64,000 nt of DNA. It comes from Mycolicibacterium sp. BiH015 (GTDB taxonomy: Bacteria; Actinomycetota; Actinomycetes; Mycobacteriales; Mycobacteriaceae). Where the stretch lies: positions 124,001-188,000 of the forward strand of contig NZ_JAQGCZ010000009.1 in NCBI RefSeq assembly GCF_027706845.1, in the 5' to 3' direction. Made by a program: the position numbers and the translations under genes. This document shows, one piece after another, positions 49,514 to 58,599 of the stretch. Position 1 is the first letter of the stretch, and every line of letters starts with the position of its first letter. The notes beneath the pieces were generated by a model. The model worked only from the letters and a program-made list of their open reading frames with translations. It searched no databases and was not told the DNA's origin.

Positions 49514-50772
49514 GTCAGACCCGCGGAGCTGATGACTTCGGGGTCGAGCAGATTTCGTGTATCGGCGATGACCGCCCCGGCCGCGTGCTCGGCGACCGCC
49601 GCCCAGTCGAGGCTGCGAAACTGCGGCCAGTCGGTCAGCACAAGGATGGCATCCGCGGCTTTGGTGGCGCGATAGGGATCGTCGACGGCGATCACCCCGG
49701 CCGCATCCAGGACGCCTGCGTCGATCGCAGGCAACTCGGGATCGTATCCGTACACCTGCGCGCCTTCTGCCACCAGCGTGGCGCACACCGCCAGCGCGGG
49801 AGAATCCCTCGTATCGCTGGTCCCCGACTTGAAGGTGAGCCCGAGGGCCGTGATCCGCAGGCCCGCCAGGCCACAATCCATAACGTCCCGCAACGCATCA
49901 CCGATCCGCCGGGGCTGGGCGGCGTTGGTGGCCCGGGCAGCCTCTACTTCGTGTAGCCGCACACCGCAGGACTGTGCTGTATGAACCAGTGCGGCAGTAT
50001 CTTTCGGCAGGCAAGAGCCACCCCACCCCGGGCCGGGACGCAGGAAACCCGCTCCGATCCTGTCGTCGGCTCCCATGCATGCCGTCACGTCACCGATATC
50101 GGCACCCACCGCGGCGCACAGCGAGGCCATCGAGTTGGCGTACGAGAGCTTGACGGCCAGGAAGGCATTGCTGGCGTACTTCGCCAGCTCGGCACTCTCG
50201 GGGCTCATCCGCAAGATCGGCCCCGCGCCCCCGTAGGCTCGGCAGACCTGTTCGGCGTCACGGGGACTCAATGCACCCACCACGATGCGGTCCGGACCGG
50301 TGAAGTCGGCCACCGCATGTCCTTCGCGAAGAAACTCCGGGCTCGAAACGACACCGATCTGGTGGGATTGCAATCGGTCTGCGATGCGACGGGTAGTGCC
50401 CACGGGCACAGTCGATTTCACTGCGATGATCGCGCCCGGCCGTAGCACGGGGGCCAACCGTCCCACGGCGTCGTCGAGCGCACGCAGGTCTGCCGCACCG
50501 CTGGGGCCGCTGGGAGTCGGAACACAGACGAATACGACGTCGCGATCGCCCAACGCGGCGTAAGACGCCGAGAACCTCAGGGTGCCTCTGTCCAGCGCGA
50601 CGGTGAGCAGTTCGGCCATTCCCGGCTCACCGAGAACGACCTCGCCGGCGCTGAGCCTTTCGATCTTGTCCCGGTCGATGTCGACGGCCACCGTGTCGAG
50701 TCCCCGACGACCGGCAAGGCACACCGCCGTGGTGAGGCCGACATAACCGGTTCCCACCACACCGACACGCAT
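49480..50772 (-). CDS. ugd: UDP-glucose 6-dehydrogenase
   Basis: Oxidises UDP-glucose to UDP-glucuronate with NAD. The 430-residue protein has the N-terminal Rossmann GTGYVGL (7-13), the central helix with SSPEFLREGHAV, the catalytic Cys254 in GGSCLPKDT, and the C-terminal FKSGTSDTRDSPA motif. ATG 50772 was chosen; a GTG at 50805 would overlap the upstream gene. It is the last gene of the nine-gene minus-strand sugar operon. With the UDP-xylose synthase at 58600 it completes UDP-Glc to UDP-GlcA to UDP-Xyl. Confidence 0.92.
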   Translation of the reverse strand: MRVGVVGTGYVGLTTAVCLAGRRGLDTVAVDIDRDKIERLSAGEVVLGEPGMAELLTVALDRGTLRFSASYAALGDRDVVFVCVPTPSGPSGAADLRALDDAVGRLAPVLRPGAIIAVKSTVPVGTTRRIADRLQSHQIGVVSSPEFLREGHAVADFTGPDRIVVGALSPRDAEQVCRAYGGAGPILRMSPESAELAKYASNAFLAVKLSYANSMASLCAAVGADIGDVTACMGADDRIGAGFLRPGPGWGGSCLPKDTAALVHTAQSCGVRLHEVEAARATNAAQPRRIGDALRDVMDCGLAGLRITALGLTFKSGTSDTRDSPALAVCATLVAEGAQVYGYDPELPAIDAGVLDAAGVIAVDDPYRATKAADAILVLTDWPQFRSLDWAAVAEHAAGAVIADTRNLLDPEVISSAGLTYLGSGRADGF

Positions 50773-50792
50773 GCCGACCCGCACCGCGGCGG

Positions 50793-51758
50793 TCACGGGC
50801 ACCACGCCAGAGCGTCGTGGGCGGCGGCGATCACGCGGGAGGCGGTGATCAGCATGAGTCCGGAATCCGGGACATCTGCATGCGGGTCGCCGCAGTCACC
50901 CGCCCAGATCGCGATGTGCCGGCCGTCGCCCGGCGGCCCCCAGTGCTTCGGCGGCGTCGGACCGAACAGAAGCACCGACGGCGTCCCGGTGGCGGTGGCG
51001 ACGTGGCCGACACCGGTGTCACCGCAGATCAGCAGCCGGCAATCACTGATCAGGGCGACGAGGGCGAGCAAATCCGACGTCGCAGGCCACACCGCTGATT
51101 CGGGAAGGTGTGCCGCTCGGGCGATCTCCTGCGCGAGCGGGGCTTCAGAGTGAGACCCGGTGATGACCACCCGTTCGCCCCGCTCCGACAACGCCGATGC
51201 GACCTCGGCGAAGCGGCGCGCGGGCCATTGGCGGGCGCGGGCCCCTGCGCCGGGGTGTATGACGACGACGCCGGAGTTGTCCGGGTAGCCCTGCGGTCGC
51301 TCGATGTGCAGATCGTCTGCCCTGCAGATGATTCCCGCCCAGTGCAGCAGAGCGCACCATCGCTGGACCTCATGGAGGTCCTGGCTCCACTGCGGACCCG
51401 GCAGATCGGGATACGCGTCGTGACGGTGAGTCAACAGCTGGCGCGGTCGCAGCGCCAGCAGTGCAGCAATGCTCTGCGGTCCACGGCCGTGCAGATTGAC
51501 CGCCAGATCCGGCCGCTCGTGCGCGCGACGGATCGGTACCAGGCCAGGGGTGTCGATGACCTCGTCGACAGCTCCGGTGTGCATGGCCAGCTCGCGGTAC
51601 CTGCCGGGAGCCGCGAGCACGATGCGGGCACCCGGATGGTGTCGCCGCAGTCCGCGCAGCGCGGGGACTGCGGTGAGCAGATCGCCGAGACCGAGTGCCC
51701 GCAGCACCAGGATGGTGTCGAGTCGGGCTGACCGGTCTGACTCTGTGGTCACGGCCAT
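50793..51758 (-). CDS. GT9 family heptosyltransferase-like glycosyltransferase
   Basis: A 321-residue GT-B enzyme of family 9, whose characterised members transfer heptose from ADP-heptose. The N-domain opens TILVLRALGLGDLLTAVPALRGL. The C-domain has VVVIHPGAGARARQWPARRF and the donor-binding CGDTGVGHVATATGTPSVLLFGPT. The ATG at 51758 overlaps the SDR gene by 10 bases. In this neighbourhood ADP-heptose from GmhA/HldE/GmhB is the natural donor. The acceptor is unknown. Confidence 0.85.
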   Translation of the reverse strand: MAVTTESDRSARLDTILVLRALGLGDLLTAVPALRGLRRHHPGARIVLAAPGRYRELAMHTGAVDEVIDTPGLVPIRRAHERPDLAVNLHGRGPQSIAALLALRPRQLLTHRHDAYPDLPGPQWSQDLHEVQRWCALLHWAGIICRADDLHIERPQGYPDNSGVVVIHPGAGARARQWPARRFAEVASALSERGERVVITGSHSEAPLAQEIARAAHLPESAVWPATSDLLALVALISDCRLLICGDTGVGHVATATGTPSVLLFGPTPPKHWGPPGDGRHIAIWAGDCGDPHADVPDSGLMLITASRVIAAAHDALAWCP

Positions 51759-52447
51759 GACGATTCCGTCGATGCGCACACGACGAGCTCGCGGATCTCG
51801 CAGCCGACAGGCTGTGACAGCGCGAACAACACGGTGGCGGCGACGTCTGCGGGCTGATTCAGCTTGGCATCCGGTGGCGGCTTGTACTGCTCGTCGCGGC
51901 CGTCGAAGAAGGCCGTGTGCATACCGCCGGGGATGAGCAGCGTCACGCCGATCTCGCCGGCGAGTTCAGCCGCGAGCGCCCGGCTGAATCCGACGACCCC
52001 GAATTTCGACGCGCAGTACGCCGTGGCGTCGCTGACCGCCCTGATGCCGAGTGTCGACGCGCAGGTGACGATACGACTCTGGCCCGCAACGAGATACGGC
52101 ATCGCCGATCGGATCACCGCGGCCGTACCCAGAAGGTTGACCATGACGACCTGCTCCCACTCTTTGGCGGGCACGTCGCGCAGCGTTCCACAGGAGTCGA
52201 TGCCCGCCGCGGTGAACACCCCGTCGACGCGGCCACCCACCTGCTCGGCCAGCTCGTTGACCGCGGCGCCGACGGCGTCGGTGTCGGCCAGGTCCGCCCG
52301 TGCGTACGCGACACCGCCGCGTGGCTGGGTCTTGTCGATGACCAGCGGTGTCCCGCCGCGCTCAAGGACCAGGTCGACCACCGCCGCGCCGAGACCGGAT
52401 GCGCCCCCGGTGATCAACACTGCGCCGGGTGTGAATGTGCTTGTCAT
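51749..52447 (-). CDS. Short-chain dehydrogenase/reductase
   Basis: A 232-residue classical SDR. The cofactor motif is GGASGLGA (14-21), and the catalytic Ser and the YCASK motif (Tyr/Lys) are near residues 130-148. It has PGGMHTAFFDG in the substrate loop. It overlaps HldE by 4 bases and GT9 by 10 bases, so it is embedded in the sugar operon. Possible roles are oxidising or epimerising the heptose or the glycan aglycone. It does not look like the extended-SDR 6-epimerase HldD. Confidence 0.82.
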   Translation of the reverse strand: MTSTFTPGAVLITGGASGLGAAVVDLVLERGGTPLVIDKTQPRGGVAYARADLADTDAVGAAVNELAEQVGGRVDGVFTAAGIDSCGTLRDVPAKEWEQVVMVNLLGTAAVIRSAMPYLVAGQSRIVTCASTLGIRAVSDATAYCASKFGVVGFSRALAAELAGEIGVTLLIPGGMHTAFFDGRDEQYKPPPDAKLNQPADVAATVLFALSQPVGCEIRELVVCASTESSWP

Positions 52448-53853
52448 GTCATCGCTTTCGTCGTCGTTTGCCCCGATCGCGCGGCGGCGATCAGGGCTGT
52501 TGTGGAGTGGCCGGCCACGGTGGGGACGATCACGACCTCGCCTCCGTGACGTCTCACCACCTCTGCCTCGGGCAGGTCTTCTGCGGCGTAGTCACCGCCC
52601 TTGACCCAGATATCGGGTCGCACCATGCCGATCAACCGCTCGGGCGTTTCCTCACTGAACACCGCGACAGCGTCGACACACGCCAGGGCCGCCAGGACTT
52701 TGGCGCGGTCGGTGGCGGGCATGACCGGCCGCCCGGGGCCCTTCAGTCTGCGTACCGAATCGTCGGAGTTGAGCAGCACGATCAACGCGTCCCCGTGCTG
52801 CCGTGCGGTTCGCAGCAACCGGACGTGGCCGGTGTGCAGAAGGTCGAAGCACCCTCCGGTGGCGACCACGGTGCGGCCCTGGGCGCGCAGCCGCTCCGCG
52901 AGTGCGACGACGTCGCTCGTACCGTCTGGAGAATCGGCGCGGGTGAGCGCGCCGCCGTCGTCCGGCACCGGCGAGGCCACCGCGGCGGCGCCGCCTGCCG
53001 CGACGAAGCGCGCCGCGGCATCCACCGCAGCCGATACCGCAGCCAGAGCATCCGCACCGGCGCCCAGCGCGGCGGTCGCGGCGACGGCGAATCGGTCGCC
53101 GGCGCCGCACGTGTCCGCGCGTGCCGATCCCGCGCTCAGCGCCGGGATTCCGACATGCGTGTGAGCGCGGTCTGCTGCGAATACCCTTGCCCCACCGGCG
53201 CCGAGCGTCACGCACACCGCGTCGGCCTTCCATGTGGCCCTCAGCATGTCCCCGGGCGGGCCCTCGACGCCGCAGAACTGCCGCGCCTCAGCGTCGTTGG
53301 GCGTGACGAGGCGGCAACCCGGTATCGGTTGCGCGCCCCGGGGATGGGGATCCCACACGATCGGGACCCGGTCGGCCACTGCACACAGAGCGCGGCGGAG
53401 TCCGGCGTGGGCCGCCACTCCCCCGCCGTAGTCGGCAACACACACCGCACGCGCTCGCCCAAGCGCCTCCGTCACGTCGTCCGGCACCGGTCCGGCGTCA
53501 GGGCGCAGAGCGCCGTGGTCGATGCGCAGCACCGATTGTCCGCGGGCCCGCACGCGGGTCTTCGTGACCGTGGTTCCGTGCGCGGGCAACGCCATCACTC
53601 GAACGCCCGCGGCGGCCAGCAGCTCCGAGAGTTGCTGTCCTGCTGCATCATCGGCGACTGCAGTGACGAGGACGACGTCGTCGTCGGTGCGTGCGGCGAG
53701 CAGCGCTGCCAGGCCCGCCCCGCCGGGACGTTGCCATCGGTGTTGCACATCGACAACGGGGACGGGGGCCTCGGGGCTCAGCCGCGTCGCCGTGCCCTCG
53801 ATGTCCACATCGAGGACGGCGTCGCCGACGACGACCAGGGCTGCGCCGTTCAT
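52444..53853 (-). CDS. hldE: Bifunctional heptose 7-phosphate kinase / heptose 1-phosphate adenylyltransferase HldE
   Basis: A 469-residue two-domain enzyme. The N-terminal PfkB-type kinase has VVGDAVLDVDIEGTATRLSPEAPVPV (8-33), the PGGAGLAA loop and DTCGAGDRF near 255-265. The C-terminal cytidylyltransferase-like adenylyltransferase (about 325-465) has GGCFDLLHTGHV near 338 and GGDYAAEDLPEAEVV. It phosphorylates heptose-7-P at O1 and later forms ADP-heptose. The ATG at 53853 overlaps gmhA by 4 bases; a long in-frame extension to 54453 is rejected because it reads antisense-like, Arg/Gln-rich sequence across gmhA. Confidence 0.92.
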   Translation of the reverse strand: MNGAALVVVGDAVLDVDIEGTATRLSPEAPVPVVDVQHRWQRPGGAGLAALLAARTDDDVVLVTAVADDAAGQQLSELLAAAGVRVMALPAHGTTVTKTRVRARGQSVLRIDHGALRPDAGPVPDDVTEALGRARAVCVADYGGGVAAHAGLRRALCAVADRVPIVWDPHPRGAQPIPGCRLVTPNDAEARQFCGVEGPPGDMLRATWKADAVCVTLGAGGARVFAADRAHTHVGIPALSAGSARADTCGAGDRFAVAATAALGAGADALAAVSAAVDAAARFVAAGGAAAVASPVPDDGGALTRADSPDGTSDVVALAERLRAQGRTVVATGGCFDLLHTGHVRLLRTARQHGDALIVLLNSDDSVRRLKGPGRPVMPATDRAKVLAALACVDAVAVFSEETPERLIGMVRPDIWVKGGDYAAEDLPEAEVVRRHGGEVVIVPTVAGHSTTALIAAARSGQTTTKAMT

Positions 53854-54422
53854 GCCGTCACCACCTGCCCCAGGACCCTTTTGTCGACGGCCATGCACAG
53901 GGCATGGACCACGAGGAGGTGCACCTCCTGCACGGTGGCGGTGGTCGGCGCGTCCACAGTGATCGCGCCGTCGCACATCGCGGCGAGCGGATTGGGCGCC
54001 TGACCGGTCAACGCCCAGGTGGTCATACCGATCTCGTGGGCCGCCTTCACGGCGGTCAGGACATTCTGACTGGTTCCGCTCGTCGACAGCGCGATCAGGA
54101 CATCGTGTCTGCGTCCGTGTGCCCGGACACCCCTGGCAAAGATCTCGTCGTTGCCGTAGTCGTTGGCCACCGCCGTCAGTGCCGAGGTGTCGGCGTGAAG
54201 GGCTATGGCGGACAACGGTTTTCGCTCGTCTTTGAACCTGCCGACGAGTTCGGCGGTGAGATGCTGCGCTTCGGCGGCACTGCCGCCGTTGCCGCATGCG
54301 AGCAGCCGCCCGCCGTCGAGGAGCACCTGAGCCAGATGCGCGCCCCAGCTGTCGAGGACACCGATCTGGCTGCGTGCGCGTACCACGGCGTCGATCAGCG
54401 CGTCGAAATGCGTGGTGATCAT
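53850..54422 (-). CDS. gmhA: Phosphoheptose isomerase GmhA
   Basis: Converts sedoheptulose 7-phosphate to D-glycero-heptose 7-phosphate, the entry step of nucleotide-heptose synthesis. The SIS-domain protein of 190 residues has LLACGNGGSAAEAQHLTAELVG (near 40-62), LSTSGTSQNVL (phosphate loop, near 113) and the family Glu/His (Glu in SAAEAQH, His in QEVHLLVVH near 168). Four-base overlaps link it to the GT9 upstream and hldE downstream. Confidence 0.94.
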   Translation of the reverse strand: MITTHFDALIDAVVRARSQIGVLDSWGAHLAQVLLDGGRLLACGNGGSAAEAQHLTAELVGRFKDERKPLSAIALHADTSALTAVANDYGNDEIFARGVRAHGRRHDVLIALSTSGTSQNVLTAVKAAHEIGMTTWALTGQAPNPLAAMCDGAITVDAPTTATVQEVHLLVVHALCMAVDKRVLGQVVTA

Positions 54423-55438
54423 GGTCTACCTCCCCACTGATGCACTGCGGCAAGCAGTGCGGTGTCGGCGATGTCGTCCAGGCAGGTGTGACGCGCCAGC
54501 GGGCACACCCGGGCCCGTGATCCCCGGCAGGCGGCGTTCTGGTCGCCGAGCACCGTCACCGGGACTCCGTAGGGCGCCCATTGGGACGGGGGCACCACAG
54601 GCGCGAAGAGCGACACCACCGGGGTGTGCACTGCCGCCGCCAAGTGCGCCGCAGCGGTGTTGGGGGCAACGACCACACGGGCAGCGGCCAGCACGGCCGC
54701 CAGCTCGGCGAAATCGGTGCGGCCGCCCGCGTCCACGGCGCGCGCGCCTGCGACCTCCTCGGTGAGCCCACGCTCGTTCTCACCGCCGGTCACCACGACC
54801 CGGTACCCGGCGGCGACGAGCGCGTCGACCATCCGGGCGCTCCGCGCCGCCGACGGCCGCCGCGCGGAAACGGCAGCGCCAGGATGGAACACGACGAAGT
54901 CCCCGCCGTCCAGTTCGCGGGCCAGCCAGGCGGGCATCTGCGCGTGCGCGGTGACGCGAAGACCTCCGGTGTCCCCCGGGGGGAGCGCGCAGCCCGCCGC
55001 AGCGGTCAGCGACAGTGCGCGCAGCGGTTCCGGAACGCCGTCGGCGACGTGGTGGCGCAGATCCAGCAGACTGCCGGGGAAGTCGTCGCTGATCGCGCCG
55101 ACCCACGGTATGCCGGCCATCCGGAACAGCAGCGCCAGCGGCAGCGGCGACTGGTGGAAGGATGTGAAGATGTAGGCACGGTCGGGTGCGGTGTCGCGGA
55201 GTTGCTTGATCAATCCCTCGGCGTGTGCCGCGGTGAGCTCGGGTGCGTCGAAATCGACCCAGGGCGCTTGCCATTCGACGATCTCGTCCACCCTGGGCAG
55301 TAGTTCGGCGGCAGACCTCCCGCGTGGACCGACCAGCACGGTGACGCGCCGGTGGGCATTGGCGACCGCACGGACGGCCGGACCGGTGATGAGGACGTCA
55401 CCGGCGCTGTCGAGTCGTGCGACGAGTGCCGAGGTCAC
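54419..55438 (-). CDS. GT9 family heptosyltransferase-like glycosyltransferase (second copy)
   Basis: A 339-residue GT9 protein. It opens ALVARLDSAGDVLITGPAVRAV and has VVFHPGAAVSARRPSAARSARMV plus the donor-site VAPNTAAAHLAAAVHTPVVSLF. It differs strongly from the other GT9 at 50793, so the two probably add successive or different residues. The GTG start overlaps the upstream GT2-HAD gene by 4 bases. A late cysteine cluster (AACRGSRARVCPLARHTCLDD) near residue 305 may bind metal. The acceptor is unknown. Confidence 0.85.
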   Translation of the reverse strand: MTSALVARLDSAGDVLITGPAVRAVANAHRRVTVLVGPRGRSAAELLPRVDEIVEWQAPWVDFDAPELTAAHAEGLIKQLRDTAPDRAYIFTSFHQSPLPLALLFRMAGIPWVGAISDDFPGSLLDLRHHVADGVPEPLRALSLTAAAGCALPPGDTGGLRVTAHAQMPAWLARELDGGDFVVFHPGAAVSARRPSAARSARMVDALVAAGYRVVVTGGENERGLTEEVAGARAVDAGGRTDFAELAAVLAAARVVVAPNTAAAHLAAAVHTPVVSLFAPVVPPSQWAPYGVPVTVLGDQNAACRGSRARVCPLARHTCLDDIADTALLAAVHQWGGRP

Positions 55439-56934
55439 CGCGCCTCCCGCAGAACCATGTCGACGGCGGCCGTCAATGTCGGGGCGACTCGCGCGCGCGG
55501 ATGCACCCGGGCGGCAACGATCTCCTCGGAGCGGGTTCGCTCGGTCGGCACCAGCACCGCCCGGGCACCGGCGGCCAGCGCCGCCCTGACGTCCCCACCG
55601 GTGTCGCCGATCAGAACACAACGGTGAGGCGGTACACCGAGCGTCGACGCGGCAGCCACCACCATGCCGGGCGCGGGCTTGCGGCAGCTGCAGCCATCGT
55701 CGTCGTCGTGCGGGCAGATCTGCCACGCGTCGAAATGTCCGAGCCGACCGCTGACTTCGGCGTTCACCTCGACGAGCTGCCGGGGCGTGATCAGCCCGCG
55801 TGCCACGCCAGACTGGTTCGTGACGACGGCGAGCAGGATCCCGCGGCTACGCAGCCGATCCAGTGCGCGCCGGGCGCCAGGCAGGGGCACGACACCTCTG
55901 GGGTCGGCCAGAAATGGGCCGTCCTCGATCAGGGTGTCGTCGCGGTCGAAGAGCACTGCCAGCGGGGGTTCCCGCCTTGCGTCGCGGTGCTCCCACTCCC
56001 CGATCAACCGCTGTGCGACGGCCACCGGCGGAATCATGATGCTGCTCAACGTGATTGGGGCGACCTCGGCTATGCTGCGCGATCCGCCCGTGAGACGGCG
56101 GACGACGAAATCGAGCGTCAGTCCGCCCCAGAGCAGCGCCAGGACGGCCGCCGGTTCCCGTCGGCCGAGGCCCGCCGCCAGCACGGCTGCACCGCCGGCC
56201 ACCGTGGTGGCCGCATGGGCAGGCAACCGTCCGCGCCCTTCTCCGATTCGCGTCCTCCAGTGCCTGCCGAACTTGCGGCGCATCAACGCGTTGTCTCGGT
56301 TACCGACTTGGACTCGCACGGAGGTCATCCAGGTGGCCGGCGCAACCGGATGCAGACAGCGCCGCGATCCGCTGACGATGCGGTGTCCTGATGAGACGAT
56401 CCGCAGAGCGAGATCGGAATCCTCGCGGTAAGCCCGGGGGAACCGCTCGTCGAATCCGCCCGTCTGGACCAAGACGTCTCGCCGGTAGGTCATGTCAGCG
56501 GTGATCCAGCGCGCGCCGGCCAGTCGGAGGGTGCGGCGCTCGTCGTCGGTCGGTGCCCGGTCGGTCCCGGTTCTGGGCACGTGCAGTTCACCCAGCGATC
56601 CTGCGGCCCTTGCGGATTCCGCTGCGGTGAGGTCGTGGTGGAGTGCGCGCAGCCAGCCGGGGGCGGGAAGTACGTCGTCGTCGAGGAAGCAGACCCAACG
56701 CGTGGCACTCGCGCGCCATCCGAGGTTGCGCGCCGCCGCGGGTCCGCGCCCACCGCTGGTGAGGACTCGCAGCGGCAGGCCGACTGGCATCGACAGCGGG
56801 CGGGGAGCGGGGCGATCGTCGACGACGATGATCTCCGCGGGTCGGGTTCCGTCTTCGGCCTGCACCGCAGTCAGCAACTGCCCCAGGGATTCTCGACCGA
56901 TGGTCGGGACGACGATGGTCGCATCGAGTGTCAT
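55435..56934 (-). CDS. Fusion of GT2 glycosyltransferase and GmhB-type heptose-bisphosphate phosphatase
   Basis: A 499-residue two-domain protein. The GT2 half (1-230) has ATIVVPTIGRESL, the FLDDD metal site (83-87), GRGPAAARNLG and the ED pair at 171-172. A hydrophobic linker (about 240-310) probably sits in or on the membrane. The HAD phosphatase half (about 325-495) has the FDRDDTL motif with Asp330/Asp332, VTNQSGVARG, and zinc ligands Cys407, His409, Cys415 and Cys417 in a shortened CPH(x5)CSC loop, as in GmhB. It should remove the 7-phosphate of heptose 1,7-bisphosphate. The ATG overlaps the carbamoyltransferase stop. Confidence 0.87.
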   Translation of the reverse strand: MTLDATIVVPTIGRESLGQLLTAVQAEDGTRPAEIIVVDDRPAPRPLSMPVGLPLRVLTSGGRGPAAARNLGWRASATRWVCFLDDDVLPAPGWLRALHHDLTAAESARAAGSLGELHVPRTGTDRAPTDDERRTLRLAGARWITADMTYRRDVLVQTGGFDERFPRAYREDSDLALRIVSSGHRIVSGSRRCLHPVAPATWMTSVRVQVGNRDNALMRRKFGRHWRTRIGEGRGRLPAHAATTVAGGAAVLAAGLGRREPAAVLALLWGGLTLDFVVRRLTGGSRSIAEVAPITLSSIMIPPVAVAQRLIGEWEHRDARREPPLAVLFDRDDTLIEDGPFLADPRGVVPLPGARRALDRLRSRGILLAVVTNQSGVARGLITPRQLVEVNAEVSGRLGHFDAWQICPHDDDDGCSCRKPAPGMVVAAASTLGVPPHRCVLIGDTGGDVRAALAAGARAVLVPTERTRSEEIVAARVHPRARVAPTLTAAVDMVLREAR

Positions 56935-58589
56935 CGCATCTGCCTGATGAGATAGGGCCCCATGACCAGCACGTCGATCGGCGAACTGCCGAAGCACTCC
57001 AGTGCGTCCCGGGGGCTGTCGACCATTGGCCGGCCCGCCGTGTTGAAACTGGTGTTCACCAAGACCGGAACTCCGGTCCGGGCGGCGAAGTGCGCGATGG
57101 TGTCGTGCAACAGAGGTTGGCTGCCGTCGACGGTCTGAACCCGCGCGGTGCCGTCGACGTGGGTGACCGCCGGGATTCGGTCCCGCCAGGATGGCGCCAC
57201 ATCATGGACGAACAGCATGTACGGGCTCGGCAACGGCCCGCGGCTGAAGATCTCGTCCGCACGATCCGCCAGCACCATCGGGGCGACGGGCCGGAACTGC
57301 TCACGGCCCTTCACGTCGTTGAGGCGTTCGAGGTTGGCCACGCTGCGGGGGTCGGCGAGCAGGGAGCGCCCGCCGAGTGCCCGGGGACCGAACTCCGACC
57401 GGCCCTGGAACCAGCCGATCAGCTGGTTGGCCGCCAGGGCGTCGCCGACGGCACCCGCGAGGTCGGCGGGGCGTTCGTAGCGCACTGCCGCCCGGTCGAG
57501 GACGTCGGCGATCTCTTCGTCGGTCCAGCCGCGGCCCAACTGTGCCGAGGGCATGGGCGCGATCCGATCACCGGCTTCGGCGGCGATGGCCAGTGCAGCG
57601 CCCAGCGCAGTCCCCGCATCGCCGGCCGCGGGCTGGATCCACACCCGGTCGAAGCCGCTTTCGGCGTAGATCCGGGTATTGGCAACGCAATTGAGGGCGA
57701 CTCCGCCCGCCAGGCACAGAGTGTCGGCGTCGACGCGGTCGCGCAGCCATGCCACCAGGTCCAGCAGCACCTCTTCGACGACGCGTTGCACGCTGCAGGC
57801 CAGGTCGGCGTGGTGGGACTCCGGGCGGGCCGGCACCGAAACCTGATCCGGCGGCGTCGGCGTCCGCGCAGGTGCGAAGTCCGCCCAGTCGACGGGCTCG
57901 GTGCGGAACCCGCCGTCGCCCCGGGCATAGACGCTGCGGCGCAACTGGTCGGCGAATCGCGGGCTGCCGTAGGAGCCCATCGCCATCACCTTGTACTCGT
58001 CGCTTGAGCGCGCGAAACCGAGGTGTTCGGTCAGACTTTCGTAGAGCAGCCCCAGCGAGTGCGGAAGCGGCTGGCTGGCGAGCACGTCGAGCTTCTGATC
58101 GCGGTAGACGCCCGCCAGCATGGAGGTCCGCTCACCGCGGCCGTCGACGACGAGCACAGCCGTGTCGGCATCCGGTGAGGCCAGCGCGGTGGACGCGGCG
58201 TGCGCGACATGGTGCCGGACATGGCGCACTGCCTCGGGGTCGAGTCCGGGCAGGGCGGTGGCCAGGAACCTGGGTGCACGCCGGGCATACATCGTGCGCA
58301 GGTACTCCCAGTCTTGATCGAGCCCCTCTGTCTGCCCGGTGTCGCCTTCCATCAGCGCGGGGTCGTAGGAGTACCCGACGGCGTCGAGGTCTGTGGGTGT
58401 CAGGCCTGCCTCGTCGAGACACCACCGCGCAGCCGCCAGCGGCAACTCCCAGGTCGAGAACGGCACGGCGCGCTTTCCGTGCTTGCGACGAGAAAATCGT
58501 TCCTCCTCTGCCGCCGCGACGATGTGCCCGTCGACGACCAGGGCGGCGGCGGGATCGTGAAAGACCGCGTTGATACCGAGGATTCGCAT
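56931..58589 (-). CDS. NodU/CmcH-family carbamoyltransferase
   Basis: Transfers a carbamoyl group from carbamoyl phosphate, probably onto a sugar hydroxyl. The 552-residue protein has the N-terminal Kae1-like domain (ILGINAVFHDPAAALVVDG, AAEEERFSRRKHGKRAVP, VRHHVAHAAST, CLAGGVALNCVANTRI) and the C-terminal YrdC-like domain (GRSEFGPRALGGRSLLADPR, EQFRPVAP, VNTSFNTAGRP). AGGAGA lies nine bases before the ATG, and the SD includes the upstream UXS stop. It predicts a carbamoylated product of this cluster. Confidence 0.93.
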   Translation of the reverse strand: MRILGINAVFHDPAAALVVDGHIVAAAEEERFSRRKHGKRAVPFSTWELPLAAARWCLDEAGLTPTDLDAVGYSYDPALMEGDTGQTEGLDQDWEYLRTMYARRAPRFLATALPGLDPEAVRHVRHHVAHAASTALASPDADTAVLVVDGRGERTSMLAGVYRDQKLDVLASQPLPHSLGLLYESLTEHLGFARSSDEYKVMAMGSYGSPRFADQLRRSVYARGDGGFRTEPVDWADFAPARTPTPPDQVSVPARPESHHADLACSVQRVVEEVLLDLVAWLRDRVDADTLCLAGGVALNCVANTRIYAESGFDRVWIQPAAGDAGTALGAALAIAAEAGDRIAPMPSAQLGRGWTDEEIADVLDRAAVRYERPADLAGAVGDALAANQLIGWFQGRSEFGPRALGGRSLLADPRSVANLERLNDVKGREQFRPVAPMVLADRADEIFSRGPLPSPYMLFVHDVAPSWRDRIPAVTHVDGTARVQTVDGSQPLLHDTIAHFAARTGVPVLVNTSFNTAGRPMVDSPRDALECFGSSPIDVLVMGPYLIRQMR

Positions 58590-58599
58590 GCGATGTCTC

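Noticed and set aside
52444..54453. Extended 669-residue version of HldE
   Set aside because: The N-terminal 200 residues are an out-of-frame reading across gmhA; the ATG at 53853 overlaps the gmhA stop in the usual ATGA pattern.
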